A DNA stretch of 64,000 bases, taken from NCBI GenBank assembly GCA_963807865.1, contig CAWEDK010000017.1, forward strand, positions 124,001 through 188,000, read 5' to 3'. The notes under the pieces were generated by a model, which saw only the letters and a program-made list of their open reading frames with translations, was not told where the DNA came from and made no database searches. This DNA comes from VAZQ01 sp963807865 (GTDB lineage Bacteria; Pseudomonadota; Alphaproteobacteria; Rhizobiales; Xanthobacteraceae). The position numbers were made by a program, and so were the translations under genes. This document shows, piece after piece, positions 1 to 9,632 of the stretch (positions are counted from its first letter, which is position 1; each line of letters opens with the position of its first letter).

Positions 1-1170
1 CAACGGATCGAGGCCCGCCTCGTGTGCGACCAGATCGAGAATGCGATCCATCGTGAACGTCGCTTCCAGGCGGCCGGCGCCCCGATAGGGCGTCACCGGC
101 GATTTGTTGGTCGCAATCGAGAAAGCTTCGGCGCGCACGTTAGGTATCCGGTAGTGTGTCGGCAGATGGTTGACGGTGTTCGTCGGCACCACCATCTCGA
201 AATGGTTGTATGCGCCGACATCCTTGTAGATTTTCACGTCGACGCCCAGAATGGTGCCATCGCGCTTTGCCGCCACCCGTACGTCGTGCACCTGATCGCC
301 GGAATGATGCGCGGCAACCATATGTTCACTGCGCGTCTCGGCCCACCGCAAGGGCCGTTTCAGCTTGTACGCAAGGATCGGGACGACAATGTCCTCAGGA
401 TGCAGCGTTCCCTTAAGGCCAAAGCCGCCTCCCACATCGCGTGCAACGACCTGAACGCTTTCATAGGGAAGCTTTAGCAACTGTGCGATGCTGTCTCGAA
501 CTAGATAATACTGCTGGCTCGTCGACCAGACGTTGAGGACGCCGGTTGTGGGGTCCCAGAAGGCGGCGGAGCCCCGGCATTCCAAGGCCATCGATTTGAG
601 GCTCTGCATCGACAGTCGTTGTTCGATCAAGAAATCGGCGTCGGCCTGTGCCTTGTCGAAGGATCCGAGTTCATATTTGAGATGGGCCAGAACGTTGTCG
701 TGATCCTCGTGCACGCGCGGCGACTCCGGCCGCATGGCCGCTTCCCATCCAGCAACAACGGGAAGGGGCTCATAGTCGACCGTGATCAGTCCCGCGGCAT
801 CGGCTGCGATGTCGGCGGACTCCGCGATCACGGCAGCGAAATGCTCGCCCACGTGCCGGACGCGTTCCGGGAAAAGAATCTGGTGCGGAGCAACGTTTTT
901 ATCGCAGTACGGATTGTGCAGCGTGCCGGGCTCGTGCAGCTCGGTCAGGGGCTGGGACAATTCGGGAAAGTCCGCAGCCGTTGCCACCGCCACTACGCCC
1001 GCCAGGGCGCGTGCCTCATCGCAACTGCGAATCGCTACGTTGGCGTGGGCGTGCATGCTGCGTAGAAATACGACGTGCAACATGCCGGGAACCCGCACGT
1101 CGTCGACATAGCAGCCACGTCCAGTGACGAGGCGCTCATCTTCCTTGCGGGGGACGGACCTTCCAATCAT
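1..1170 (-). CDS. Molybdenum hydroxylase large subunit (CoxL/XdhA family), partial
   Basis: This is the N-terminal 390 residues of a molybdopterin-binding hydroxylase large subunit; the gene runs off the left edge. The protein opens with the IGRSVPRKEDERLVTGRG signature typical of the family, and a PYRGAGR loop lies near residue 360. That loop matches the 'form II' aldehyde/xanthine-type enzymes rather than the AYRCSFR loop of true CO dehydrogenase. The ATG start is preceded by GAGG. It is the last visible gene of a leftward operon behind an ABC importer, so the imported compound may be its substrate. No FAD or iron-sulfur subunit is visible beside it; they may lie beyond the edge. Confidence 0.88.
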   Translation of the reverse strand, partial: MIGRSVPRKEDERLVTGRGCYVDDVRVPGMLHVVFLRSMHAHANVAIRSCDEARALAGVVAVATAADFPELSQPLTELHEPGTLHNPYCDKNVAPHQILFPERVRHVGEHFAAVIAESADIAADAAGLITVDYEPLPVVAGWEAAMRPESPRVHEDHDNVLAHLKYELGSFDKAQADADFLIEQRLSMQSLKSMALECRGSAAFWDPTTGVLNVWSTSQQYYLVRDSIAQLLKLPYESVQVVARDVGGGFGLKGTLHPEDIVVPILAYKLKRPLRWAETRSEHMVAAHHSGDQVHDVRVAAKRDGTILGVDVKIYKDVGAYNHFEMVVPTNTVNHLPTHYRIPNVRAEAFSIATNKSPVTPYRGAGRLEATFTMDRILDLVAHEAGLDPL

Positions 1171-1277
1171 CGGAACCTCGATCGGGAATAGTCATGCTCA
1201 CTACGCGAGGCATGGTTGGTTGGCTGGAACGTTTTTCTGAGTGGGGGGCTCTTTGAGAGCCTGCGCGGAAGTCTCAG

Positions 1278-2111
1278 TCAGTCGCCGATGCTCCGCGACC
1301 TCATCGAAGAGTGCCATGGGATAACCTTCTTCTCCACGGCTTCAATGATCGCGAACAGGATCATCGCAATCACCGAAATCGTCACCAGGACCGCGAAGAC
1401 CAGAGCGGTGTCCATCTGGCCGCTCGCGGACGTCAAGAGATATCCAAGACCCGACTGCGATCCGACGAACTCACCGGTGATCGCCCCCACAACCGCGAGC
1501 GTGATCGCAACTTTCAATCCCGCGAAGATGTTGGGCAACGCATTGGGAAGGCGAAGTTTGAGAAAGACCCTGAGGGTGCCGCCGCCCATCGACCGTCCTA
1601 GATGGAGCATTTCCGGCTGGACCGAGCGCAATCCGATCACGGTGTCGATGACGACCGGAAAGAACGCGATCAGGAAGGCGATCCAAACCTTTGGCATCAC
1701 GCCAAAACCCATCCAGACAACGAAGAGCGGAGCGATCGCCACTTTCGGGATCGCCTGGGAGGCGATCATCGGCGGATAAAGGACGCGCTCGGCAAACCGC
1801 GAGAATACGATGATCGTCGCAAGCGGAATGCCGATGATGACGCTCAGCGCAAAACCGCCGAGGATCGCAACCAAGGTGGGGAAAATGTTCAGGTAGATGA
1901 CTTTCCAATCGTTCACCAGGCTCCCGAAGATGGCGGATGGCGGCGGCAGCAGGTAGGCGGGAACCTTTGCGAACTTGACGCCGAACTCCCACACCACGAG
2001 CAGCACCACGGTAAGCGCAAGCGGAACGGCATACCGATCGAGCTTGTCCCAAAGCCAGCCGCGCTCTCCGGTGGTCGTGCTGATGGACCTTTCGCCATAG
2101 GCCGAGGTCAT
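1278..2111 (-). CDS. ABC transporter permease, SsuC/TauC type
   Basis: A 277-residue inner-membrane permease of the nitrate/sulfonate/taurine group. About six hydrophobic segments are visible, starting near residue 31 (YAVPLALTVVLLVVWEFGV). The cytoplasmic EAA-like loop (SMGGGTLRVFLKLRLPNALP) lies near residues 175-195 and would dock with the ATPase. The start codon overlaps the end of the upstream ATPase gene by 4 bp, so the two are translationally coupled. The family moves sulfonates, pyrimidine precursors or aromatic acids, and the sequence does not say which. The molybdenum hydroxylase that follows argues for an aromatic or heterocyclic substrate. Confidence 0.9.
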   Translation of the reverse strand: MTSAYGERSISTTTGERGWLWDKLDRYAVPLALTVVLLVVWEFGVKFAKVPAYLLPPPSAIFGSLVNDWKVIYLNIFPTLVAILGGFALSVIIGIPLATIIVFSRFAERVLYPPMIASQAIPKVAIAPLFVVWMGFGVMPKVWIAFLIAFFPVVIDTVIGLRSVQPEMLHLGRSMGGGTLRVFLKLRLPNALPNIFAGLKVAITLAVVGAITGEFVGSQSGLGYLLTSASGQMDTALVFAVLVTISVIAMILFAIIEAVEKKVIPWHSSMRSRSIGD

Positions 2112-2983
2112 GATCGCAGTATTCCCATCTGGTAGAAGAGTTGGGTGATGCGATGGCTGTACGCCGCAAACTCCGGAGTCTCGCGAATTTCGAGACTGCG
2201 CGGTCGCGGCAGGTTGATCTCGATCAATTCCTGTATCTTCGTGGGGGAGGGCGCCATGACCAACACCCGGTCACCGAGGAAGACAGCTTCCGGAATGGAG
2301 TGCGTCACAAACAGGACGGTCTTCTTGTTTTCATACCAGATACGTTGCAAGTCGAGGTTCATCTGGTCGCGGGTCAATGCATCGAGCGCTCCGAACGGCT
2401 CATCCATGAGCAACAGGTTCGGATTGTGGACCATCGCCCGACAAATGGAGACGCGCTGGCGCATACCCCCGGAAAGCTCAAATGGGTACTTGTCCTCCCA
2501 TCCAGACAAGCCGACCAGGTTCAACAAATCTTTCGCACGTTGTTCGTAATCCTTGACGCGCAATCCCCGAAACTCTGGTTGCACGAGAACATTGGCGAGC
2601 ACGCGGCGCCAATCCATCAACAAGTCCTGCTGAAACACGATCCCCAGATTGGTGTAGGGCTCGGTGATGCGCGTGCCGTCGATCTCGATCGTTCCGGAAC
2701 TCAAGGGGATCAGCCCCGACGTGAGCATCATCATCGTGCTCTTGCCGCAGCCGCTCGGACCGAGAATCGAGATGAATTCGCCACGCCGTGCCGTGAAGGA
2801 CACGTCGTCGACGACATGAACGCGTTTTCCCGCGTTGCCGTAGAATTTCGAAACATGCTCGAGCTTGATCAGGATATCGGCCGCCGCGGCGAGCGGCGCA
2901 GGATGTCGATCCATTGGGGCAACGGAGGCAGTTGACCGAACGCGCGGTATGCCTTCGGTCTCCCAATCACTCCGCTCAGCCAT
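2108..2983 (-). CDS. ABC transporter ATP-binding protein, SsuB/TauB type
   Basis: A 291-residue ATPase that powers the adjacent permease. The Walker A motif GPSGCGKST is at residues 75-83, the Q-loop glutamine near 118, the LSGGMRQR signature at 170-177 and Walker B LLLMDEP at 190-196, so all catalytic elements are intact. About 35 residues precede the first conserved strand; an internal ATG at residue 24 could be the real start. It lies between the receptor gene (47 bp upstream) and the permease (4 bp overlap), giving the order receptor-ATPase-permease, usual for this importer class. Confidence 0.92.
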   Translation of the reverse strand: MAERSDWETEGIPRVRSTASVAPMDRHPAPLAAAADILIKLEHVSKFYGNAGKRVHVVDDVSFTARRGEFISILGPSGCGKSTMMMLTSGLIPLSSGTIEIDGTRITEPYTNLGIVFQQDLLMDWRRVLANVLVQPEFRGLRVKDYEQRAKDLLNLVGLSGWEDKYPFELSGGMRQRVSICRAMVHNPNLLLMDEPFGALDALTRDQMNLDLQRIWYENKKTVLFVTHSIPEAVFLGDRVLVMAPSPTKIQELIEINLPRPRSLEIRETPEFAAYSHRITQLFYQMGILRS

Positions 2984-3030
2984 GCGGCCATCGGCTCCTT
3001 ACTGAAGTCTCAGGTCAATTCGGAGGTCAT

Positions 3031-4041
3031 TTATTGAGCCGCGACATAAGCGTTGGTGAAATACCGATCCGGGCTGTCGACCTTCTGCATGCCGACATAT
3101 TTCGCCAGGACTTCTTCAGCCAGAGCCCAATCCTCGCGCGCCATCACGCCGATCGGCTGGCCGACAGTGGCCTTCGAGTGCAGGAGCGGGAACGAGCCTT
3201 TCAACACCGGAAGGGCTGTTCCCATCAGGATTTTTTGATTGGGATTGAGCTCTCCGAGGATCTCGACCGCCTTCTCCGGGTTGTCGCGCGTCCATTCAAA
3301 GGACTTGCGGATAGCGCGCGTCATTTTTTTCACGGTTTCGGCGTTCTTCTCGATATATTCGGGACGGGCGATCAGCGTAATGCCCGGGACCGTCACGCCG
3401 TGGTCGGCATAGTCGAACGTTTTGACGGAGACACCTGCCGCCTCGATGATCGGAACGGCCTGAAAGCTGAAGGTCACGACCGCATCGCCTCTGCCGGAAA
3501 TAACCGCGGCATTCTTGGAAGCAGGATCCGTGCTGACGATATTCACTTTCTTGACGTCGATGCCGGTTGCCGCCATGAAGGCCGGCAGGAGCGCGGCCGG
3601 CGCGTCACCATTGGTGATGACCAGCGTCTTTCCCTCGAGGTCCTTAGGCTTTGTGACCCCGCTTTTGACATTGTAGATGACGCCGATCGGATTTCGTTGG
3701 TACAGGCCCATGACGGACTTGACCAGCAGCCCTTTGGACACGAGCTGCATCATCGCGCCGCCGTCGACCGTGGCAAAATCACCGTTCCCGTTTCCGATCG
3801 CCTGCGCCACGGTGGCAGAGCCGTTTCCGGGCTCGATGGTGACGTCTAAGCCCTCCGCTTTGTAGTAGCCGTTCTTGATCCCCACGAAGTAAGGCGCGTG
3901 GTAACCGCTCGTCACCCAGTCCAGGCGAAGCGATATTTTTTGCGGGTTTTGCGCACGCACTTCCGTAATGTCAAAACCGACAACCAGCGCGGCAACGACA
4001 GCCAGACTCGCGAACGACCAGCGACGAATAGAGCGTGACAT
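3031..4041 (-). CDS. ABC transporter substrate-binding protein, NMT1/SsuA-like
   Basis: A 336-residue periplasmic receptor. Residues 1-31 form a Sec signal peptide ending in VRAQ. The mature part shows the NMT1/THI5-like fold, starting with KISLRLDWVTSGYHAPYFVGIKNGYYKAEGL and followed by the glycine-rich loop PGNGSATVAQAIGNGNGDFATVDGG that contacts the ligand in relatives. Such proteins bind sulfonates, thiamine-pyrimidine precursors or aromatic acids. It is the first gene of the leftward operon with the ATPase and permease. A promoter should lie between here and about 4250, where an operator-like inverted repeat is seen. Confidence 0.9.
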   Translation of the reverse strand: MSRSIRRWSFASLAVVAALVVGFDITEVRAQNPQKISLRLDWVTSGYHAPYFVGIKNGYYKAEGLDVTIEPGNGSATVAQAIGNGNGDFATVDGGAMMQLVSKGLLVKSVMGLYQRNPIGVIYNVKSGVTKPKDLEGKTLVITNGDAPAALLPAFMAATGIDVKKVNIVSTDPASKNAAVISGRGDAVVTFSFQAVPIIEAAGVSVKTFDYADHGVTVPGITLIARPEYIEKNAETVKKMTRAIRKSFEWTRDNPEKAVEILGELNPNQKILMGTALPVLKGSFPLLHSKATVGQPIGVMAREDWALAEEVLAKYVGMQKVDSPDRYFTNAYVAAQ

Positions 4042-4718
4042 CGGCTCTCTCCAGAATGGCGATTATTTCATTGAAACAATCCTAACCAGTCGCCGAACCC
4101 TGTCAACACAAGCAGCCGGCGCAACGATCGCTGACGTGCGCAACTTTCAAGCGGGAATGCCTTTATGGCAAGCAAATCACGGGTGCGCGAACGCATGCGA
4201 GGCTTCGACTTTGTTCCTCCGTTGCCAGGAGGGTTAACTATCTGGTTAGTCAACAACATTTCAATGTACGATGCGTGCCACAGAGATCGGGAGGAGGCCG
4301 TAGCCGTGCACTTGGCTGGCGAACCGCGCCGCCCAGCGCCGAGCGACTTGAAATTCCACCCTGAGAAACTCCACTATCGAGGTCCTCGTGGGAGTGATGC
4401 GTCGGGAGGGCAGCGAAGTGTCGCACTCTTTTTCGGCAATCCTGGTTGTGGAAAGGACCTCATGCCCGTCCGTTCGAGGCCATTGCCCGCTGTGAAAGTC
4501 GCTAAAGAGCATCCGGTGACGGTTGCCAGACGAGCCCGGCTGACCAGGTTCTCTTCAATTAGTTTGCGGGCGGCGTCATCGAGAATCCACTTGGGGGAAG
4601 GGATCGTCCGTGCCGCCAGGATTGCCTTGTCAGAACGCTTCAAAAGCGCACAATCGTGTCCGCTCGTAAGTCATCTGTGAAATCCCTGCTCGTTGAACCT
4701 GGTGGTCATGGAGGCATG
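4042..4718. other. Intergenic region between divergent transporter genes
   Basis: About 680 bp separate the leftward ABC importer from the rightward Bug receptor. Short open frames exist on both strands (for example 4374-4643 on the minus strand), but none has a recognisable domain or a good ribosome-binding site. The only structured feature noticed is the inverted repeat at 4233-4254. The stretch probably holds two divergent promoters and may hold decayed coding sequence. Confidence 0.5.
4233..4254. promoter_or_regulatory. Operator-like inverted repeat
   Basis: Arms GTTAACTA and TAGTCAAC are complementary at 7 of 8 positions with a 6-bp spacer. Its size, symmetry and place about 190 bp upstream of the ABC receptor suggest a binding site for a dimeric regulator of GntR or TetR type. 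No dedicated regulator gene is adjacent. Confidence 0.35.
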
Positions 4719-5717
4719 ATGCGTACACAGCTGGACGCCACGCGTGGCCGCATGACGCGCCGACGATTGCTGGGATCGATGACTGCTCTGACGACAGTGG
4801 GTGCGTCCGGCGTCCGTGCCCAGACCCCGGGCCCGATCCGTATCGTCGTGCCATTCGCAGCCGGCGGCTCGGTCGATGTGATCGCGCGCCTGGTGCAACC
4901 GGGCCTTCAGCAGCGGCTCGGCACGACCGTCATCGTCGACAATCGGCCGGGCGCTTCGGGCACCGCCGGTGCCGCAGCGGTCGCCAAGGCTCCGCCGGAT
5001 GGGAGCACGTGGCTGTTCTGCTTCGACAGTCAGGCCCTCAACTCCTTGATCATGTCGAACCTGACGTTCGATGCCGAAAAAGACTTCGACCCGGTCTTGC
5101 TGATCGGCACCGGCCCGCACGTCCTGTGCGCCAACCCATCGCGGCCTTACACGACATTTGCCGAGCTGGTTGCTGCCGCCAAGGCCCGGCCCGACACAAT
5201 TACCTGCAGTACCGGCGGCAATGGTGGACTGACGCATCTCACCGCCCTCCTGCTTGCTAAGCTTGCCGGCATCCGGCTGGTCTACGTGTTCTATCGCGGC
5301 GGCGGGCCGGCCCTCAGCGATGCGGTCGCCGGCCATGTCGATCTCGTTTCAGGCACAATGGCGCAGGTGGCCGTTCAACTGCAGAGCGGCGGCGTGCGGG
5401 CGCTTCTGCAGACCGGCCCGACGCGATTGCCCAGTCTTCCCGCCGTGCCGACGGCGATCGAGTACGGCTTCGCCGGGTTCCAGGCGATGACCTGGTGGGG
5501 CGCTTTCGCGCCGGCGGGGACACCGCCCGCCACGGTCGATCGCTTCGGCGCCGCGCTCGCCGCGACACTGCGCGATCCCCCCGTTATGACGCGTCTCACC
5601 GAGACGCTGCAGATCACGCCGTTGCTGGCGGGGCCGGAGGAACTGCGCCGTTTCTTCCGCGCGCAATTGGAACTCTGGGGCCCGGTGGTCCGCGAGCACG
5701 GCATCAAGGCGGAATGA
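4719..5717 (+). CDS. TTT (Bug) family substrate-binding protein
   Basis: A periplasmic receptor of the tripartite tricarboxylate transporter family, 332 residues from the ATG at 4719, which has GGAGG 4 bp upstream. Other in-frame ATGs are at 4716 and 4752; the last starts MTRRRLLGSM, a twin-arginine-type leader, so export may be by Tat. The family fold shows in PIRIVVPFAAGGSVDVIARLV, VDNRPGASGTAG and PPDGSTWL. No TctA/TctB gene is near. It precedes the molybdenum hydroxylase operon on the same strand by about 150 bp and may supply that enzyme's substrate. Confidence 0.88.
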   Translation: MRTQLDATRGRMTRRRLLGSMTALTTVGASGVRAQTPGPIRIVVPFAAGGSVDVIARLVQPGLQQRLGTTVIVDNRPGASGTAGAAAVAKAPPDGSTWLFCFDSQALNSLIMSNLTFDAEKDFDPVLLIGTGPHVLCANPSRPYTTFAELVAAAKARPDTITCSTGGNGGLTHLTALLLAKLAGIRLVYVFYRGGGPALSDAVAGHVDLVSGTMAQVAVQLQSGGVRALLQTGPTRLPSLPAVPTAIEYGFAGFQAMTWWGAFAPAGTPPATVDRFGAALAATLRDPPVMTRLTETLQITPLLAGPEELRRFFRAQLELWGPVVREHGIKAE

Positions 5718-5872
5718 ACGGCTGCAAACAACCCAGCGTGGAGCGGATGACATGAACTCGCGCCGGCAACGTCGCGCCGGCCGCAACGATGGCCATTGCT
5801 ATTCTGTGGGCCATTCACGACTGGAGTACGCTATGACGCCGGAAGGCACGCTATGAAACCAGAGAGCAAGTG

Positions 5873-6751
5873 ATGAAACCTGCGAGCTTTGATTATCATT
5901 CACCCGCTACGCTCGATGCCGCAGTGTCTCTCCTCCAGCGTCACGCGGACGATGCACGTTTGCTCGCAGGGGGGCAAAGTCTGTTGCCGATGATGAACTT
6001 TCGGCTGGCAACGCCGGCCGTCATCATCGATCTAAATCGCATATCGGCTCTGGCTTACATTGAAAGCGACAATGGCGTTGTTCGCATCGGCTCAATGACG
6101 CGACAGAGAGCCATTGAGTTCTCTCCTATAGTGGCAGAACGGATACCGTTGCTGAGCGAGGCCATCAAGCTGGTCGGTCATTTGCCGACGCGATCGCGCG
6201 GAACGATCGGCGGCTCCATTGCAAACGCCGACCCTTCGGCCGAATTGCCAATGGTGTTGCAGGCGCTTGAGGGTGAGATTCTGGCGCATGGCCCAAGAGG
6301 CGAGCGCACCATCCCGGCGGCCGACCTGTTCCGCGATACCATGACCACCAGCCTTGCGCCTGATGAGATCATCACGGAGATTCGCCTGCCCGTCATGGCG
6401 CCCGGCACAGGTTATGCCGTCGAGGAGTTTGCCCGCAGACATGGCGACTTCGCGATTGCGGCTGTTACCGCTGTCATTGTCCGCAATAGAGATGGATGCA
6501 GCAAAGCACGACTGGCGACTGCCGGGATCTCTTCGTATTCTATCCGGCTGAACGAAGCGGAGCAGATTCTCGAGAAGCACGGCTTGAGCGACGATACGAT
6601 CCTGCAGGCGGCAGAAAAGGCGAGCAATCTTGTGAAGCCCATGTCGGATCATAACGCGTCAGCGGAGTTCCGCCGACGCCTGACGGCTGTCTTGACCGAA
6701 CGTGCGCTTCGTCGAGCCATCGCCAAAGCAACAGAACAATCGGGGATTTAA
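5873..6751 (+). CDS. Molybdenum hydroxylase FAD subunit (CoxM family)
   Basis: A 292-residue medium subunit that passes electrons from the iron-sulfur subunit to the terminal acceptor through FAD. The two FAD-binding loops are clear: AGGQSLLPMM near residues 32-41 and TIGGSIANADPS near 111-122. The C-terminal CO-dehydrogenase flavoprotein domain follows (EEFARRHGDFAIAAV). The in-frame GTG at 5870 is an alternative start. The gene ends 2 bp before the small subunit, giving the order medium-small-large common to aldehyde, nicotinate and caffeine-type dehydrogenases. Confidence 0.93.
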   Translation: MKPASFDYHSPATLDAAVSLLQRHADDARLLAGGQSLLPMMNFRLATPAVIIDLNRISALAYIESDNGVVRIGSMTRQRAIEFSPIVAERIPLLSEAIKLVGHLPTRSRGTIGGSIANADPSAELPMVLQALEGEILAHGPRGERTIPAADLFRDTMTTSLAPDEIITEIRLPVMAPGTGYAVEEFARRHGDFAIAAVTAVIVRNRDGCSKARLATAGISSYSIRLNEAEQILEKHGLSDDTILQAAEKASNLVKPMSDHNASAEFRRRLTAVLTERALRRAIAKATEQSGI

Positions 6752-6753
6752 CT

Positions 6754-7245
6754 ATGGCTCGATCGGTGAATGTCCGCCTGACAGTGAACGGCAAGCTCTA
6801 CGAGAAACCATGCGAATCACGGATGTTGCTCGTTGATTACCTGCGCGATGAACTTTCTCTCACCGGCACTCATGTGGGGTGTGAGCACGGCGTCTGTGGA
6901 GCTTGCACGATTTTGTTTAATGGCGAGGCCGCGCGCTCCTGCATCATGCTGGCTGTACAGGCAGATGGTGCGAATATCGTAACCGTCGAGGGCATCGCGA
7001 AAGGGGGAAAGCTGCACCCTCTGCAGCAGGCTTTCCACGAGAAACACGGCCTTCAATGCGGCTTCTGTACCCCAGGAATGCTGATCACTGCCTTGGATTT
7101 CCTCCGCACAAATCCATCTCCAAGCGAAGAGGAGGTCCGTACCGGCTTGTCGGCAGTGCTGTGCCGCTGCACCGGTTACCAGAACATCGTCGCTGCAGTC
7201 ATGGACGCAGCCACCAAAATGCGATCCGCGCCGGAGTACAGGTAA
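6754..7245 (+). CDS. Molybdenum hydroxylase 2Fe-2S subunit (CoxS family)
   Basis: A 163-residue small subunit carrying two [2Fe-2S] clusters. The plant-ferredoxin-type cluster uses Cys43, Cys48, Cys51 and Cys63 (CEHGVCGACTI...RSC). The second cluster uses Cys102, Cys105, Cys137 and Cys139 (CGFCTPGM and CRCTGY). All eight ligands are present, and the length is usual for the family. Its TAA stop overlaps the ATG of the large subunit (TAATG), so translation is coupled. Confidence 0.95.
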   Translation: MARSVNVRLTVNGKLYEKPCESRMLLVDYLRDELSLTGTHVGCEHGVCGACTILFNGEAARSCIMLAVQADGANIVTVEGIAKGGKLHPLQQAFHEKHGLQCGFCTPGMLITALDFLRTNPSPSEEEVRTGLSAVLCRCTGYQNIVAAVMDAATKMRSAPEYR

Positions 7246-9617
7246 TGGCCCAATCGCATGCGGGCGGTTTTGTCGGACGGTCTCTGCTCCGCAAGGAGGA
7301 TGGACGGCTTTTGACAGGCCAGGGTCAATTCGTGGCGGACCTGAAGTTTCCCGATACTTTGCATGCCGTTTTTGTGCGAAGCCAGGTTCCCCACGCCCGG
7401 ATCCGATCTGTCGACATGTCGCGAGCCGCGGCCGCCCCCGGGGTCGCCTATGTGATGAGCGGCCCCGAATTGCAACGGCTCCTGCCGCCAGTTCCGGACG
7501 CCCAGTTATCGCTGCCAAGAAAGTGGACCAGCCAAGTCCAGCACAAATTCCTCAATCCGCAGCAGCCTCTCCTCGCCTACGACAAGGTGCGGCATGTCGG
7601 GGAAGCTGTGGCAGTCATTCTGGCGGAAAGCCGGTATCTGGCCGAAGATGCCGCCGAACTGGTGACACTTGATCTGGAGCCGCTGCCTGCCGTCGTTGAC
7701 GCTGAACGTGCGCTCGATCCAAACGGTCAGGTGTTGCATGAACAGTACGGAACTAACCTGATTGGCGAGTTCCAGGTCGCAAAGGGAGACGTCGATGCGG
7801 CGCTTAGCTCCGCGCCACATCGGCTGAAACGCCGTTTCCATCACCATCGCTACGCGGCCATTCCGATGGAGTGTCGCGGCGTGGTCAGCACCTACGATGT
7901 GCGTACGGATTCGGTGACAATCTGGTCATCGTCTCAGGTCGTACATTGGCTCCGTCGAGAAGCCTCCACAATCCTCAACCTCCCGGAAGCGCGTATTCGC
8001 TGCGTCGCACTTGATGTGGGTGGCGGATTTGGCGTCAAGGGACATGTCTATCCTGAGGATCTGTTGATTCCGTTTCTCGCTCGTGCCGTCGGCCGGCCGG
8101 TTCGATGGATCGAGGACAGGCACGAACATTTCATGTGTTCCTGTCACTCGCGCGACCAGATTCACGACGTCGAAGTCGGCTTCGACGACGAAGGACGATT
8201 GCTGGCCTTCCGAGACAGTTTCATCGCCGATTGCGGAGCCTGGAATCCGATCGGATCCGGCATCGCCTACAACACCGCAGTGCATCTGCCCGGTCCGTAC
8301 AAGTTCGACAACTTTGCTGTCCGCGCGCGGATCGCCGCCACCAACAAGGTTCCCAATGCGCCTTACCGAGGCGCCGGTCGCCCAGAAGCGAGTTTCGCCA
8401 TGGAGCGGGCTATGGACCTTATTGCCTCGGAGATTGGGCGCGATCCCGCAGATGTGCGAAGGGTGAACATGGTCCCGCACACGGACATGCCTTACCACCT
8501 CGGGATTCCCTATCGTGACGGCGAACCGATCGTCTACGACAGCGGCGATTATCCCAAGGCGTTAGAGCGCGCGCTTGAAGCTATCGGCGGCGTCGAAGCA
8601 TTTCGCATCCGGCAACGCCAAGCGCGCGAACAGGGGCGCTATCTCGGTCTCGGCCTCGGTTGCTACGTGGAGGGAACAGGCGTCGGGCCATTCGAGAGCG
8701 CGACTGTTCGCATCGATCCGACCGGAAAGGTCTACGTTGCCTCTGGTGCTTGTCCGCAAGGACAGGGCATGGAGACGATTTTCTCGCAGGTGGTCGCCGA
8801 TACCTGGAAGGTCGACCCAAGCGACGTTGTCATGTCACTTGCCGATACCTCCGCGATCTCCATCGGTTTTGGCACGATCGCGAGCCGCAGCACGGTGACA
8901 TTATCGGCAGCAATCCACTATGCCAGCGAACCGCTTCGCGAAAAGGCCTTCGGTATCGCCGCCAATATGCTCGAATGCGCTCCGAGCGATCTTGAGCTGC
9001 GCAATGGCAGTATCGGCATTGTCGGCGTGCCGGGAAACGAAGTCACGCTCGCGAGTGTCGCGAAGGCGGCGCGCCCAGGCTGGGATCACGGTCGGCCACA
9101 GGGAATGGATGCGGGCCTCGAAGAGACCTATTACTACGAGCCGCCAACCGTGACGTGGTCGTATGCAGTGCATGCTGCCATTGTCGAGATCGATGTAAGG
9201 TTAGGTCAAATTGACATTCAGAAGTACGCCATCGTCCACGACTGCGGCGTGGTCGTAAATCCGATGCTGGTCGAAGGACAGATCCACGGCGGTACCGTGC
9301 AGGGGTTGGGTGGCGCGCTGTTGGAGGAGTTTTCGTACGACCCCGAGGGACAACTGTTGACCGGCTCCTTCATGGATTATCTGATGCCGACGGCAAGCGA
9401 TGTGCCGCATATGGAACTGATCCACCAGCATTCCCCGTCGCCGTTAAATCCACTTGGGGTCAAAGGTGTCGGCGAAGGCAGTGCGATCGCGCCACCGGTG
9501 GTAATCGCCAACGCGGTGTCGGATGCACTGGCGCCGTTCAAGGCGGAGTTCAATACAACTCCCGTCAAGCCGGAACAGATTGCCCGTGTCATATGGTCGG
9601 CAGCTCAAAGCAAGTAG
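7245..9617 (+). CDS. Molybdenum hydroxylase large subunit (CoxL/XdhA family)
   Basis: A 790-residue catalytic subunit holding the molybdenum-pterin cofactor. I place the start at the ATG overlapping the small-subunit stop; the longer open frame upstream is not conserved in type. The protein begins with a GRSLLRKEDGRLLTGQG block. Near residues 373-379 it has PYRGAGR, the form II active-site loop. Near residue 742 it has GVGEGSAIAPP, which holds the glutamate that acts as base in xanthine-oxidase-family enzymes. It should hydroxylate an aldehyde, N-heterocycle or aromatic acid rather than CO. It is a paralogue of the partial subunit at the left edge. Confidence 0.93.
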   Translation: MAQSHAGGFVGRSLLRKEDGRLLTGQGQFVADLKFPDTLHAVFVRSQVPHARIRSVDMSRAAAAPGVAYVMSGPELQRLLPPVPDAQLSLPRKWTSQVQHKFLNPQQPLLAYDKVRHVGEAVAVILAESRYLAEDAAELVTLDLEPLPAVVDAERALDPNGQVLHEQYGTNLIGEFQVAKGDVDAALSSAPHRLKRRFHHHRYAAIPMECRGVVSTYDVRTDSVTIWSSSQVVHWLRREASTILNLPEARIRCVALDVGGGFGVKGHVYPEDLLIPFLARAVGRPVRWIEDRHEHFMCSCHSRDQIHDVEVGFDDEGRLLAFRDSFIADCGAWNPIGSGIAYNTAVHLPGPYKFDNFAVRARIAATNKVPNAPYRGAGRPEASFAMERAMDLIASEIGRDPADVRRVNMVPHTDMPYHLGIPYRDGEPIVYDSGDYPKALERALEAIGGVEAFRIRQRQAREQGRYLGLGLGCYVEGTGVGPFESATVRIDPTGKVYVASGACPQGQGMETIFSQVVADTWKVDPSDVVMSLADTSAISIGFGTIASRSTVTLSAAIHYASEPLREKAFGIAANMLECAPSDLELRNGSIGIVGVPGNEVTLASVAKAARPGWDHGRPQGMDAGLEETYYYEPPTVTWSYAVHAAIVEIDVRLGQIDIQKYAIVHDCGVVVNPMLVEGQIHGGTVQGLGGALLEEFSYDPEGQLLTGSFMDYLMPTASDVPHMELIHQHSPSPLNPLGVKGVGEGSAIAPPVVIANAVSDALAPFKAEFNTTPVKPEQIARVIWSAAQSK

Positions 9618-9632
9618 AGACGATAACGTTGC

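Noticed and set aside
4374..4643. Minus-strand 89-residue frame in the intergenic region
   Set aside because: No recognisable domain, no ribosome-binding site, low similarity in style to real proteins.
7056..7244. N-terminal extension of the CoxL-type protein
   Set aside because: The extension lies inside the CoxS gene; the ATG overlapping the CoxS stop gives the normal family start.
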